Source: Crossaster papposus (lineage: Eukaryota > Echinodermata > Asteroidea > Velatida > Solasteridae). Taken from it: 64,000 bases of DNA. The notes under the pieces were generated by a model. It was not told the DNA's origin. It saw only the letters and a list, made by a program, of their open reading frames with translations, and did no database searches. The stretch is taken from NCBI GenBank assembly GCA_037893245.1, contig JBAIAA010000441.1, positions 2,108,001 through 2,172,000 of the forward strand. Reading direction: 5' to 3'. Made by a program: the position numbers and the translations under genes. Shown here in pieces: positions 22,060 through 33,953 of the stretch; the first letter of the stretch is position 1, and each line of letters starts with the position of its first letter.

Positions 22060-22210
22060 TTTCCCGGCTAAAAACATTTTAATTCAATTCCCCAACTTTC
22101 ACATTCAATTTCGTCTGAAAAAAAAAATCACACGCTTTTACCAAACCAAAAATAATCATTATTCATTCAATGATTTGTCAACATTTGGTCACACTTTTTT
22201 TAACACCGGA
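22060..22210. repeat. Dispersed repeat, CATTCAATTTCGTC family, copy 2
   Basis: Shares TAGGTTTTCCCGGCT and CTTTCACATTCAATTTCGTC with the copies at 19500 and 35540. Confidence 0.55.
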
Positions 22211-22555
22211 TCACGAGGCTGAGGCTGAGGGCGCTATTCAAGCGGTTGATAAGACACCCACCCTGTATATCAGTCTCAGTCAGTTCTGATTTACTGTTGT
22301 AGTTATTGTAAAAACCTTGAAAGAAAATAAATGTTTCTGTATAACCGTTCAGAAACTACACAATTAGAAGCCTATTTTCCTCCCCAACTTAATACGCCGT
22401 CAGCAAACTTCTGACTGATTGGTACAATAGTTGTATTATAAAACTTGGCAAAAGTACTACTCCTTGCACATTGGGCAGTGGTGGGTATGATCCAGAGGAA
22501 TTCCTCTCTGGAAAGCTGCACTACACGCAGCAGATCGAGTACCATGCGCCTTAAT

Positions 22556-22676
22556 TTGAATAAAAAACACCATATTCGAAACCAACACACTCTGCAAGAT
22601 GCCGGTATTGACATAATATGTCAATACCGGCATCTTGCAGAGTGTGTTGGTTTCGAATATGGTGTCTTTTATTCAA
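22556..22676. repeat. 121-bp near-perfect palindrome
   Basis: Two 60-base arms (from TTGAATAAAA to GACATA and back) pair with a single mismatch around one central base at 22616. An RNA from either strand would form a long hairpin. No repeat copy elsewhere in the window was noticed. Open frames through it are symmetrical artefacts. Confidence 0.92.
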
Positions 22677-23392
22677 TCTCGAACAACTGTTTCATTAACG
22701 AGGCTACATAACTTTCACCATTCAGATTGACAATTCACTAGTTTACTGATCTCTCGAATTGTTCACTTGTAACAGTACACTAGCGGTTCGCTGTTCACGA
22801 TTCACGTAAAAAAATGCAATAAACAAAAGAGTAAATAATTCTTAAGTACGAAACTTTCACTATCATGCACTAATTATAATGCGAGTAAACAGATGTAATA
22901 ATATCAATTAAGACGCTATAATAAAACGCTAGCGAAAATAGAGGTTAATATCTTCTCAGGATTACTGTGTGCTGTAGACCTCACAAAATGTCAGTATCCA
23001 AGATGAAAATTATCCTCAGAAAACTAGTCTAAAAATCACTTAAATTCTCACTTCTATAAACTACAATAATTACACAAGGTTCTACAATAATCACTTTATC
23101 GTTACCTCTGTCCTCGGGTCCAAGTCTTAAAGGATGATCTGTAAATTAGCTGGAAAACGTGGAGCAAATATTAACTTGTAGTGTTCCCGATCGCTGAAAT
23201 TGGCTATATGAATTAATGGTACATGCCTTGTATATGGCATACAGAAAACCAGAGATTACCTCACCCTCTTGGAATGCACGAACCCCAAACTGCTAAAGAA
23301 CTAATATAAAGGGGCCAACCAAGGTCAAGTTAGTTATCCATGCAGCGTGCATATATCGAAAGCCACAACGATGCCTGTGTGCTGGTGACTAG

Positions 23393-24514
23393 CGTGTTCG
23401 AATTTGTAATAATATAAACAGTGGAAAAACCCGAGGATAATTTCGCAATAACCCCTGGTCGGTGGCCGTGAAGCCCCTTTCTAGAACACTTGCAATGATT
23501 TCACAGAATGATTGAGACTGCTAGTTACGTACATGCAGTAAAGTAATATTTCATTAATAATTCAGTAGTGTGTTTTTGTTTGTATGTTAGCAAATGTGTA
23601 CACTACCTTTAATGGCCACAAAACATACTCATATTACTCGAGTTTGTGTGTGAACGGCAATCTGAGAGACGTGGTTTTCCGAAACTTGGAATTTAGTGTT
23701 ATTATTGTTTAATAAACAAACTTGTTTATTGTGATTCAGTAACAACGAATTTAATACTGATTTACTCATATTGTTTTCCAAGTGAAACAAAAACACCAGT
23801 GCAAACACGATCTATACAAAAATTAGTACGCTCAACCTCAACCAAAAATAATGTTAATAATGGTTATGTAACCCAGAAAAATGGAACAAAGAATTTGGAC
23901 CTAGGATCGCTAGAAAATCGCGAGGAAAGTTAAGTTGACAAAGAGACAGAGATTAAAGAACTATCACTGGAACACATGTATTTCTCCTGAACGACAATTA
24001 AAAATAAACTAAACCAAAAATAAAATTATGAGACTCGAAAAACTACCGATATTGTATCTGACACTACCAACCTTGATGTTCTCCTAACCAAACAAATATA
24101 AATGACCTTTGACTTTCCTCAAATATAAAAAAAATGCTATAAACCAAAAAAACTCAGTATAATGATCACAACTGAAACTAAGTAAATGAAGCAAAAATAG
24201 ACTAAAAAAATCTAAAATGACACGAACCGACAATAGACTAAAAAAAAACACAACTCAGTCACTTCAAGCAATAAACCAACCAAGAACTTAAACCAGATAA
24301 AAAATCAAGAAACCAACAACTAAAACCTAAATCCATCTAAACTAAAAACCAAAACAGCAGCAAAAGAAGGTCATAAATCGAAAACAACAACTTAAACAAC
24401 CTGAAGAAAAATAATGAAAAGGAAAAACACACAAAATAAGTACTTATAGAAACACAAAATGAGTACATTATAAATCCTAATAATAACTAGGCCAACCTAA
24501 AACAGGTGCTCTAT
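23393..24514. repeat. Dispersed repeat R1, copy 2 (long)
   Basis: The segment from about 23470 to 24514 is almost identical to 30391-31466 over roughly 1 kb, including the A-rich part (AACCCAGAAAAATGGAACAA through CAGGTGCTCTAT). The two copies part at exactly that point, followed by different sequence in each. Confidence 0.85.
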
Positions 24515-26417
24515 TCTGGCAATACCACACACTCGTCCTTATCAATGTGATTAAAAACTTCTGGCTACTGCACAAACATATCAACAGTGCTGAGTTGCCA
24601 CAAGCATACTTATGTGTGCTCCATGTAACAACACTAACTTTCTTGTGCATACTAATGAGTCTTGCCTTGTCCATGTGATTGTCAGTACTAGGCTCTGTGG
24701 CCAAATCCAGCCACCCAGGCTGTCAACTAGAGAGTTTACAAGTCACTTAGCACTTCTTGCATATGTACACTGGGGAACCACTATGCCTTAATCATTACCA
24801 CAAAACATACAAAACATTCCATCAACCCACTGCGCAGTGGACTAGGCAAAGTCTAAGGCCCCATTATCTTAACTGGTGGTCAGCCTGATAAAAATAAGAC
24901 ACTGTGGTTGGGCAATGTCCCTTTAGTAAAGTAAAGAAATGCATCATATATACAATAAACTAATACACAAACAAACCACAAACTACTGTAACTTAACATG
25001 ATTTTTGAAATATCGTGACTAAAAATAGTTTTAAAAGACAAACAAAACCAATGCCTACAACTAGGCAAGATTACCTTTTCTAAAACGGACTCTTAAAAAG
25101 TGTATTTAATTAAACATTTATTATTAAAGTACGTACAAGGAACGAAAATATATTCAAAAACTGTGTTTTGGGGTTTTTGTTTGTTGCAAGGAGCTGACTA
25201 AGCTATTGTGAATGAATCTTTGTGTGTGGTTTTGGTTTTTAAGGTGTCGAGTTGTATATGTAAATGTCGAGTCGGAGTGAATCACACAGTCTCTACAAAG
25301 TCGACACGGATAGTCAGACATGCAGATCAGTGCACAATATGATAAAATTGTTCACTTGATGGTAACAGCATGGAATCAGGCACACAGTCATAATATGTCA
25401 TGATAATATATTTGTCTATGGCGATCGCATTTTGTCCTTCGAAAACAAATATAGGTACAGAAAAAAGGCAATGGTCGCCATTTTGAAAAGTTCTTGTTAT
25501 TTTTTCTATGTTCAACTTATGACTAGTTCAACGGGTGTTCTTATTTGGGTTTTTGAATGGCGCTATTAATGAAAACGGACAAAATGCATGAAACGCAAAC
25601 GATTTTATTCATGCCTTTAAAACAAAAAACCTAAGCAGATATACCGCTAAGTCTGTTCCTTTCTCTATGGTCTGAGGTAATGCGAGTTTCAGAACTGAGA
25701 CACCAGAGGCGTGGCTCAGCGCGTGATCGGTGGGGCACCTGAGAGCTCCAGACGGCCGGCCCAGACAGAGCGGAGCGGATCGGATCGGATCATTTTTACG
25801 GGAATGCCAAATCAGCTGCCTTGAACTCTGGAAACTACATGTATACTCTCTTTCAAAACAACACGGTCAAAAGCGGAAACTGAACAATGCGACAATTACA
25901 CGTCGATCGTTTTAACATGCGAGATTCTCTTTTCAATGAATATTGTTTTTATTACTGATTATACTGAATTAGAACAATTTGACAAATTTTATGTTGCACC
26001 TATAGTTGACGATAGCCTTTGGTTGTATTTTTTTATCGTCTGCACTATACAGACTTGGATACCAGTAAGTATGGCCAGGCTAGGCTCGGAGTTTGCGCGG
26101 GAATGATTATAAATGACGGACAGATTATACTTATGTGTCATGCTGGCCACGTGCCCAAACGCAGATCGAAATAAAACATGTCATTTGTATTGATTTATTT
26201 TTAAAATAAACCACAGAAAAAGAGGAACCAAAATCACATTTTGTCAGCTATGCAAGGCGGCCCCAAAACGGGCAAGAATATCTCAACGGACAAGCACACT
26301 TCCCCTACCCCGAGGTCAAAAATATCTATACCAATGGATGGAGAGTCTCTCTAGAAGAAAAATGACACAAAGATATCTCAATTTCGGCTAGTAGTTTTAG
26401 CTCCAGACTCTATGTTG
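24515..26417. other. No gene or clear repeat seen
   Basis: AT-rich sequence with no exon-like block or element termini recognised. A GC-richer patch at 25700-25800 (GGATCGGATCGGATC) shows no feature that can be named. Confidence 0.4.
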
Positions 26418-26454
26418 TTAAAGTATGGTGGCCCTGAAGGGACATCAAAGACGC

Positions 26455-26820
26455 GAATTTCATTTACGACATCACATACTGTTTTACGACATCACATCAT
26501 TTTTTTTACGACATCACATATTTTTTTACGACATCACACATTTTGTTTACGACATCACACTTTTGTTTACGACATCACATATGTTTTGTTTACGACATCA
26601 CATATTTTTGTACGACATCACATATGTTTTTTAACAACATCACATATTTGTTTACGACATCACAATTTTCTATTTACGACATCACATATTAAATTCACGA
26701 CATCACAAACTTTTATGTACGACATCACAAACTTTTATGTACGACATGACATATTGCATTTACGACATGACATATTGCATTTACGACATGACATATTGCA
26801 TTTACGACATCACACAATTT
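26455..26820 (+). repeat. Foldback outer domain, left: ACGACATCACA repeats
   Basis: About 17 copies of TTTACGACATCACATA-like units, 16-22 bp apart. The last few inner units read ACGACATGACATATTGCA. The mirrored block is at 28590-28935. Peptides translated from it (RHHIFFYDITH type) are repeat artefacts. Confidence 0.9.
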
Positions 26821-27126
26821 TTCACGACTTTTTATTCACGACATGCATGCAAGTCGTGATTTTTTTTGTCGCGAATTTGTTAGTAGTAGCTTAGGGCGTC
26901 GAAGCTGACCTTGCGGGCTCGATGTTTGCTTGCGCTGGTATGATTGCATTCCTTTCCTCTTCTGAGAGTGTAAGCACAACCGCGGTGAGATATTGACGAC
27001 CCACGTTCAAAAGTTTTGTTTTGTTTCGAATGGTTGGCTACAAATTAAATAACATCGTTATCTCTTCATTAAATCTTGTCAGTGTACCATTTATTCCCGG
27101 TCAAAATCTGCGTACCTTTTCTTCAG

Positions 27127-27189
27127 ATCGAAGACATCCTTCGGGGGATGGGATTGGAAGTTTTGATTCCAAATTTTAAGAAGGAGGAG
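27127..27189 (+). other. Captured 63-bp exon in left foldback arm
   Basis: TTTTCTTCAG precedes and GTACGT follows 21 open codons that read IEDILRGMGLEVLIPNFKKE and one more E. The pattern MGLE-x-LIPNF-x-KEE resembles a helix pair of a SAM-like domain, where a short helix is followed by an LxxYxxxF-type segment. The copy in the right arm (28212-28274) keeps the same exon. It could be a host gene fragment picked up by the transposon, or an old exon of its own lost transposase. The family call is weak. Confidence 0.5.
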
Positions 27190-28211
27190 GTACGTCAAAC
27201 TTTCATTTGTGTTTAAAGTATAGTTTGTTATTAGTTTTGGTTTTTTTTTTTTTTTGTATTGCGATGGTTTAACCTTTGTGTAGTTATTTTATATCGGGAG
27301 ATATAGCCCGCTACACACCTCTCAGCTTTTCGGCCGTCCGGTTTACGGAACGATCAGCCCGATGTTTACCATGTTTTAATACCCCGGAAATGTGCGATCT
27401 GTTTCGTTATTTGAGTATAAGATTAACAAACCAACAAAATCCCTAAAACAGCATCATAAATAGCGTTTCGTGAAAAACAAAAAATCCGAGAAACAAAGAG
27501 AAAATTATGACAGATATTTGGTCCCTGTGTATATTTTCAATGGACTGTTTTCGTTTGTTTCCAAAACCCACACATGCGTGGTTTTGTTAGGGGAAAGGTC
27601 CATTGTAAATGTAGTAGTCTTGCGCTAAATTAAGATGGTGAATTATGTATATAGCGTATATTATATTAGTTATTTGTGTGGAAGGTCTTAATAATTACAA
27701 AATCCACATTTATTTGAGTTTCTGTTACATATATGGTTATTTTGGTTTACATTTTTGTTTTCTGATGTTTTTTTTCTTTTTTCTTGTCGGCAAATCAGGT
27801 CGATAAACCACTCTTCACTTGTACTCAAGTACACCATCTAGTAACTATCCCGCGAATTGTGCCATATAATAAAAAGGAATATCTTACAGAAACTGAGTTC
27901 ACGTACGTCAGGCTAAAGTCAACAAACAGAAAAGGGATTTTGTTGGTTTGACTATATGTATTTCGGGTTAATAATCTCATACTCAATAACAAAACAGATC
28001 GCACATTTCCGGGGTATTACATGTAAAACATGGTAAACATCGGGCTGATCGTTCCGTAAACCGGACGGCCGAAAAGCGGAGAGGTGTGTAGCGGGCTATA
28101 TCTCCCGATATAAAATAACTACACAAAGGTTAAACCGTCGCAATACCAAAAAACTAAAAACCAAAACTAATAACAAACTATACTTTAAACACAAATGAAA
28201 GTTTGACGTAC

Positions 28212-28274
28212 CTCCTCCTTCTTAAAATTTGGAATCAAAACTTCCAATCCCATCCCCCGAAGGATGTCTTCGAT
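28212..28274 (-). other. Captured 63-bp exon in right foldback arm
   Basis: Inverted counterpart of 27127-27189, with the same 21 codons and GTACGT donor. The acceptor side has an extra CAG (TTCAGCAG), giving two possible AGs three bases apart. Confidence 0.5.
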
Positions 28275-28589
28275 CTGCTGAAGAAAAGGGACGCAGATTT
28301 TTAACGAGAATAAATGGTACACTGACAAGATTTAATGAAGAGATAACGATGTTATTTAATTTGTAGCCAACCAATTAAAAACAAAACAAAACTAAGTTAC
28401 TTTTGAACGTGGGTCGTCAATATCTCACCGCGGTTGTGCTTACACTCTCAGAAGAGGAAAGGAATGCAATCATACCAGCGCAAGCAAACATCGAGCCCGC
28501 AAGGTCAGCTGCGACGCCCTAAGCTACTACTAAAAAATTCGCGACAAAAAATTCACGACTTGCATGCATGTCGTGAATAAAAAGTCGTG

Positions 28590-28935
28590 ACAAATTGTGT
28601 GATGTCGTAAATGCAATATGTGATGTAGTAAATGCAATATGTGATGTCGTAAATGCAATATGTGATGTCGTACATAAAAGTTTATGATGTCGTGAATTTA
28701 ATATGTGATGTCGTAAATAGAAAATGTTGATGTCGTAAACAAATATGTGATGTTGTTAAAAAACATATGTGATATCGTAAAAAAATATGTGATGTCGTAA
28801 ACAAAACATATGTGATGTCGTAAACAAAAGTGTGATGTCGTAAAAAAAATGTGTGATGTCGTAAAAAAATATGTGATGTCGTAAAAAAAATGATGTGATG
28901 TCGTAAAACAGTATGTGATGTCGTAAATGAAATTC
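28590..28935 (-). repeat. Foldback outer domain, right
   Basis: Inverted match of 26455-26820, with units of TGTGATGTCGTAAA type. Confidence 0.9.
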
Positions 28936-28972
28936 GCGTCTTTGATGTCCCTTCAGGGCCACCATATTAAAG

Positions 28973-29346
28973 GGATCGTACACGTTTGGTAATTGGAACC
29001 CATTGTCTGTTCCAATCCTATATAGTTATAGATATATACCATAAAACTAACCTGTGAAAATTTCATTTCAAAAGGTGGTAGCGATTTTGAGATATTGCCG
29101 AAAATCTGGAGCGGTTAGGTCCACGCAGGAAGAATAATCTGCATTGGAATACACAGTCTGAGAAACGTCACTGCAGTAACGCTTCTCAGATTCAATTTGT
29201 TGGGGATAAAAAGTGATATCTTTTTCCATAACCGCTGTACTTCGAAGTGAAAAGTTACTAAAACATTATACTATCCAAAGCTGCTGTACTCCTTACCAAG
29301 TAAATTGCCATTAATTTTTGGAGCAATTATCAAACGTATACGATCC
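28973..29346. mobile_element. 374-bp TIR element abutting the foldback
   Basis: GGATCGTACACGTTTGGTAA on the left and an inverted TTATCAAACGTATACGATCC on the right are the termini. It has no coding capacity. It begins directly after the foldback's right TTAAAG, so the foldback seems to have inserted at the edge of this element. An inverted partial copy lies at 30203-30300. Confidence 0.75.
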
Positions 29347-29356
29347 ATCTAAGCGA

Positions 29357-29446
29357 AGTCAGAGGTACTTTCGCACCGTGAAATAACTGAACCATGTCAT
29401 CGCTGGCGCGGTTGAGTTATTCCTTAATGCGAAAGGACCTCTGACT
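29357..29446. repeat. 90-bp inverted repeat
   Basis: AGTCAGAGGTACTTTCGCA pairs with TGCGAAAGGACCTCTGACT with one mismatch. An inner pair (AATAACTGAACC with GGTTGAGTTATT) would extend the stem. It is a tiny foldback or MITE. Confidence 0.7.
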
Positions 29447-29828
29447 AGTATCCTTTTTCGTCTTGTATTATTGGTATAATTTGTCTTCTAGAAAGTTCTC
29501 CATTCAGGTATTTTTGGCTCGGAGACGGTAGTGTAAGTATGCTTGACCTTTTTATGAGGCCATCCCTGTATATTTGACTAGTTTTATCAGGTAAACTGGA
29601 TGATAACAAACGGTGTAAACATCAAACAAATAATTTGAGTCATGTTTAATTATTAAGGAGAAGCCAGACGAAGTCGACTGCTAAAGCGATCAGTGTGGTT
29701 TCCCGACCAAAATAGACGAAAATTCAAAAATTTGTTAGAAAACAATCGAATTGCTAAAGAGCACCAAGTCAATCAATGTGCAGGAACATTTTAGATGAAA
29801 AACGAAATAAACCATGTATGTCCTTTCA

Positions 29829-29985
29829 CAAATACAGTCACGAGTCCTATCACAAGTCCAGTCACAAGTTCTATCACAAGTCCAGTCACAAGTTCTATCA
29901 CAAGTCCAGTCACAAGTCTTATCACAAGTCTTATCACAAGTCATTCTACAAGTTATATTACAAGTCCTTTCACCAGTCCAGTGTC
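29829..29985. repeat. Minisatellite, TCACAAGTCCAG type
   Basis: Tandem 12/24-bp units alternate TCACAAGTCCAG and TCACAAGTTCTA. Frames on both strands stay open only because the unit length is a multiple of three. Confidence 0.85.
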
Positions 29986-29992
29986 CAGTCCT

Positions 29993-30103
29993 AACCCAGT
30001 CAACATTCCCTAGTGGGCCCCACATGGGGCCCAAATGGGCTCCCTCATGGGTCCCATGTGGGCTGCCCAGTTGGGGCCCACAGAGATTTGTCCGCCGGCG
30101 CCA
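29993..30103. repeat. GGGCCC-rich segment, copy 1
   Basis: About 110 bp (AACATTCCCTAGTGGGCCCC to TTTGTCCGCCGGCGCCA) recur without visible change at 31470-31575. Short inverted GGGCCCAT blocks make it self-complementary. Confidence 0.8.
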
Positions 30104-30202
30104 CTGGTTAACTTTACTGGTTAACTTTTGTATAATACATTTGCATACTCAAATTAAGAAAATCAATCTTAATTCTCCAATTAAGTTCGTCAAAATTTGG
30201 TA

Positions 30203-30300
30203 AGAAGTATACAGCAGCTTTGGATAGTATAATGCATTTTTAGAAACTTTTCACTTTGAAGTACCGCGGTCGGTTATTTAAAAAGTATCACTTTTTGAGT
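30203..30300 (-). mobile_element. Partial inverted copy of the 28973 element
   Basis: Reverse complement of about 29205-29292 (CAGCAGCTTTGGATAGTATA and following), with both termini missing. Confidence 0.65.
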
Positions 30301-30390
30301 AACACGCATGCGCGAGGGTCTAGATACGCCCATTTATGATAATTGCCCCTAACCCTCCTAGGAAAAACAATTACGCGGCCGGCGTATTCC

Positions 30391-31466
30391 CATTTGTTTT
30401 CTCCAATTATTAAAGGTGGCATTCACCCCCTTTCTAGAACACTTGCAATGATTTCACAGAATGATTGAGACTGCTATTTACGTACATGCAGTAAAGTAAT
30501 ATTTCATTAATAATTCAGTAGTGTGTTTTTGTTTGTATGTTTGCAAATATGTACACTACCTTTAATGGCCACAAAACATACTCATAATACTCGAGTTTGT
30601 GTGTGAACGGCAATCTGAGAGAAGTTGTTTTCCGAAACTTGGAATTTAGTGTTATTATTGTTTAATGAACAAACTTGTTTATTGTGATTCAGTAACAACG
30701 AATATATACTGATTTACTCATATTGTTTTCGAAGTGAAACAAAAACACCAGTGCAAACACGATCTATACAAAAATTAGTACGCTCAACCTCAATCAAAAA
30801 TAATGTTAATAATGGTTATGTAACCCAGAAAAATGGAACAAAGAATTTGGACCTAGGATCGCTAGAAAATCGCGAGGAAAGTTAAGTTGACAAAGAGACA
30901 GAGATTAAAGAACTATCACTGGAACACATTTATTTCTCCGGAACGACAATTAAAAATAAACTAAACCAAAAATAAAATTATGAGACTCGAAAAACTACCG
31001 ATATTGTATCTGACACTACCAACCTTGATGTTCTCCTAACCAAACAAATATAAATGACCTTTGACTTTCCTCAAATATAAAAAAAATGCTATAAACCAAA
31101 AAAACTCAGTATAATGATCACAACTGAAACTAAGTAAATGAAGCAAAAATAGACTAAAAAAATCTAAAATGACACGAACCGACAATAGACTAAAAAAAAA
31201 CACAACTCAGTCACTTCAAGCAATAAACCAACCAAGAACTTAAACCAGATAAAAAATCAAGAAACCAACAACTAAAACCTAAATCCATCTAAACTAAAAA
31301 CCAAAACAGCAGCAAAAGAAGGTCATAAATCGAAAACAACAACTTAAACAACCTGAAGAAAAATAATGAAAAGGAAAAACACACAAAATAAGTACTTATA
31401 GAAACACAAAATGAGTACATTATAAATCCTAATAATAACTAGGCCAACCTAAAACAGGTGCTCTAT
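30391..31466. repeat. Dispersed repeat R1, copy 3 (long)
   Basis: Near-identical to 23470-24514, down to the long A-rich right half. It ends at CAGGTGCTCTAT and is followed by the GGGCCC segment. Confidence 0.85.
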
Positions 31467-31469
31467 CCC

Positions 31470-31760
31470 AGTCAACATTCCCTAGTGGGCCCCACATGGG
31501 GCCCAAATGGGCTCCCTCATGGGTCCCATGTGGGCTGCCCAGTTGGGGCCCACAGAGATTTGTCCGCCGGCGCCAGTTGGGCCCCAAATGGGCAAGCCCA
31601 CATAAATTCATGCGGGTCCTATGTGGGTCCTGTGTGGGCTCATTCTGTTCTTTAACCGGGTTATAAGTTGGCAAAATGTACGTATAAGGTGGGTCACATT
31701 AATGGGCAGCCCAGCAGTCGTATAGTTCCATCTGGGCCTTGCATCTCTTGTACACAAGTT
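31470..31760. repeat. GGGCCC-rich segment, copy 2 (longer)
   Basis: The first 106 bp repeat 29993-30103. The copy then goes on with further GGGCC, TGTGGG and GCCCA blocks that could fold back on the first part. It is probably a more complete copy of the same element. Confidence 0.65.
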
Positions 31761-32545
31761 AGCATGGGCTCGATCATTATTCAATTTAATTCGATTCATT
31801 TCAATTAAATTAAATTAGGAGCACCCACACTATGAAATCAGTTTATTGTGGGATATTACGGACCGGATATACTATAGCAAATTCAGGTCGTGGGAATAGA
31901 AGAAAGCATGCAAAACCAGTGACAAACAGTTATACGTGTGTCTTGTCAAAACGTACTTTAATAACCAGAATTCGCAATGGTAATAATTATTTGGAACTTA
32001 TTAATAATTTAGATTATTTTAAAACATGATTTGTGAGTCAAATGCACGGCCAACTCGATGCCATAAGAGAACTGGGTTTACTAACAATATGTCTCTTGTA
32101 CAAAAGATGGTTTAGTTAATCCAAGCTATGCAGATTATGATCATAGAATGGTTTCTTTGATGGATATTTCTAGGATATACTGTTTCCCCAAACAGGACCT
32201 AATAAACACCTTTTTTATTTCTCTGAAAAAATATCTAAACTATAGATGAGTCCGACTAAACATTATGTCCATGTGTACAGAGATTTATATTATAGTGTAG
32301 CACAATTAGCTGTGGGAATCTTTGTGATGGGTAAATTGGTAAAAATACTAAATATACTACATCTGGATTTAAGTCTATTGCATCACGGCCAAGCCACTCG
32401 TCTTTGAAATAACTCGGATGAAATAATCGTTAAGTACCTGGGAAATATAAGTTGACAGGCAGGTTAAAACGCCATGAAATGTGGTTTGCCAAAATTTACA
32501 AATGCACGATGAATGAAATAGTCTTTGTTTTACCACTGTAGATAT
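31761..32545. other. No gene or clear repeat seen
   Basis: AT-rich sequence. Short open frames show no recognisable motif or splice context. Confidence 0.4.
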
Positions 32546-33741
32546 CAGAGTTGTATGACTCGAGTCCAGGACTCGGACTCGAGTCCGTCTCGAGTCACAA
32601 TTTTGGTGACTCGGACTTGACTCGAGTCACGTCGGCAAAAGACTCGGACTCGGACTCGGACTCGACTACCATGACTCGGACTTGACCTCGAGGACTCGTG
32701 ACTCGAGTCACGTATTTTCACCAACAATACCTTTTTTAATTGTGTGTAAATATTAAAAACAATTCCAATGATCCGATCGTCATGCACATGAAGGAATATT
32801 AACGTTTAGCACACGAAATAAGCAGTTACACTGATGTTGCAAGTAATGGTGTTCGTGATTACTGTGTTGCTATGGCCATGTAGTGTACAGCGCACGTACA
32901 TGTACATGTACATGTTGTGTATGTTCAATGCGCATAATAACACTGGGATATATTTCTGTAAAAGCATTATTGCGCACGACACCAATATTAACGCTGGTAT
33001 TCTGTCAACCTTAACACCATAGCCACTGCTTGATGCATATTACCAGGGAAATAGGAATTCGTCTCCGGAATCCGAATGACGGCTTTAGCTGGCTGCGGCT
33101 ATATCGCTACCTCTTTTTAATGTTAAAACATAGGCGGCTTACGCGCTGATCCAGCCATAGACGCAACCGAAGCTGACCATAGTCTGGCATGTCTGGTACC
33201 TGTAAAAACACCGCCTGTATATTGCACTGAGATGGCTGTGTGTTAACGTAACTTAATTAAACCTATCTTCATTATTAAACATGACAGACAGATTTACATA
33301 ACATTTTTTATTTGTTTCTCTTAAATATAAAACTTGTTGGCTACCTGCCTTTCTGAAATAACTAAATCAGTATATAATTTGTTATTTTGAAGACAAAAAA
33401 ATATTAAAAGATATTCTGAAGAAGGGGCAAGGAGTATTGGTAAAACCTAAAAAAAAATGCTAACTGCAGGCACAGAACTTTGTTTAAATCAAATATGTTT
33501 TATGTTTTCATTTCCAATTCTTATTTTACGACATAATTTGCGATCAATAGTGATCCAGTCATCTAAGTGAACTGGTTGAAGTATTTTAACTATTTAATTA
33601 TTTAAACAAGTGACTCGTGACTCGTGACTCGGACTCGGACTCGAACCAAGTGACTCGTGACTCGGACTCGGACTCAGACCAAGTGACTCGAAACTCGGAC
33701 TCGGACTCGGACTCGACATAGGTGACTCGACTACAACACTG
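32546..33741. mobile_element. 1.2-kb TIR element with ACTCGAGTC subterminal repeats
   Basis: The ends are CAGAGTTGTATGACTCGAG and an inverted CTCGACTACAACACTG. Both ends are followed inward by dense GACTCGGACTC and GACTCGAGTC units (32560-32715 and 33610-33735). Termini starting CAGNGTTG recall hAT transposons, but no 8-bp target duplication was found and no transposase is present. Confidence 0.65.
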
Positions 33742-33953
33742 TGTCTACGTGCAAAGGTCATCAGACATGTCATCCGCGTTGCATGATGCGATACTTAAAT
33801 GTTGGGTCGGGTGACTGTACATTATCTATGCGTTGCATTTACCATCGTAACATGCATCGTGTTTGTAATGTTAATTGTGCAGTTCTACGATTACATTTCT
33901 CTGGTCTACGCTTTTAAAACAACATTCACCCAATGGTTTATCTTCTTAGTTAA

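Larger units (their letters stand above)
26424..28966. mobile_element. 2.54-kb foldback transposon with about 1-kb arms
   Basis: The outer ends are TATGGTGGCCCTGAAGGGAC and its complement, flanked by TTAAAG on both sides (26418-26423 and 28967-28972), a 6-bp target duplication. The arms (about 26424-27450 and 27945-28966) are inverted copies with small differences, around a spacer of about 0.5 kb. Each arm has an outer block of about 17 tandem units of TTTACGACATCACATA type, a CATGCATGCAAGTCGTGA palindrome, then unique sequence with a spliceable 63-bp exon. No transposase is visible. The plan of tandem-repeat outer domain plus unique inner domain resembles the foldback TU elements described in sea urchins. 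Confidence 0.9.

Noticed and set aside
26412..26894. 160-codon frame rich in RHH and TTSHI.
   Set aside because: Translation of the ACGACATCACA tandem repeat. The inverted arm gives the same peptide.
26455..28935. CRISPR array (regular short repeats).
   Set aside because: Units are contiguous and imperfect with no unique spacers, occur as mirrored blocks inside a foldback transposon, and the genome is eukaryotic.
29735..30034. Frames rich in TCDKTCDWTCD or KSSHKSYH.
   Set aside because: Tandem 12/24-bp minisatellite open in several frames.
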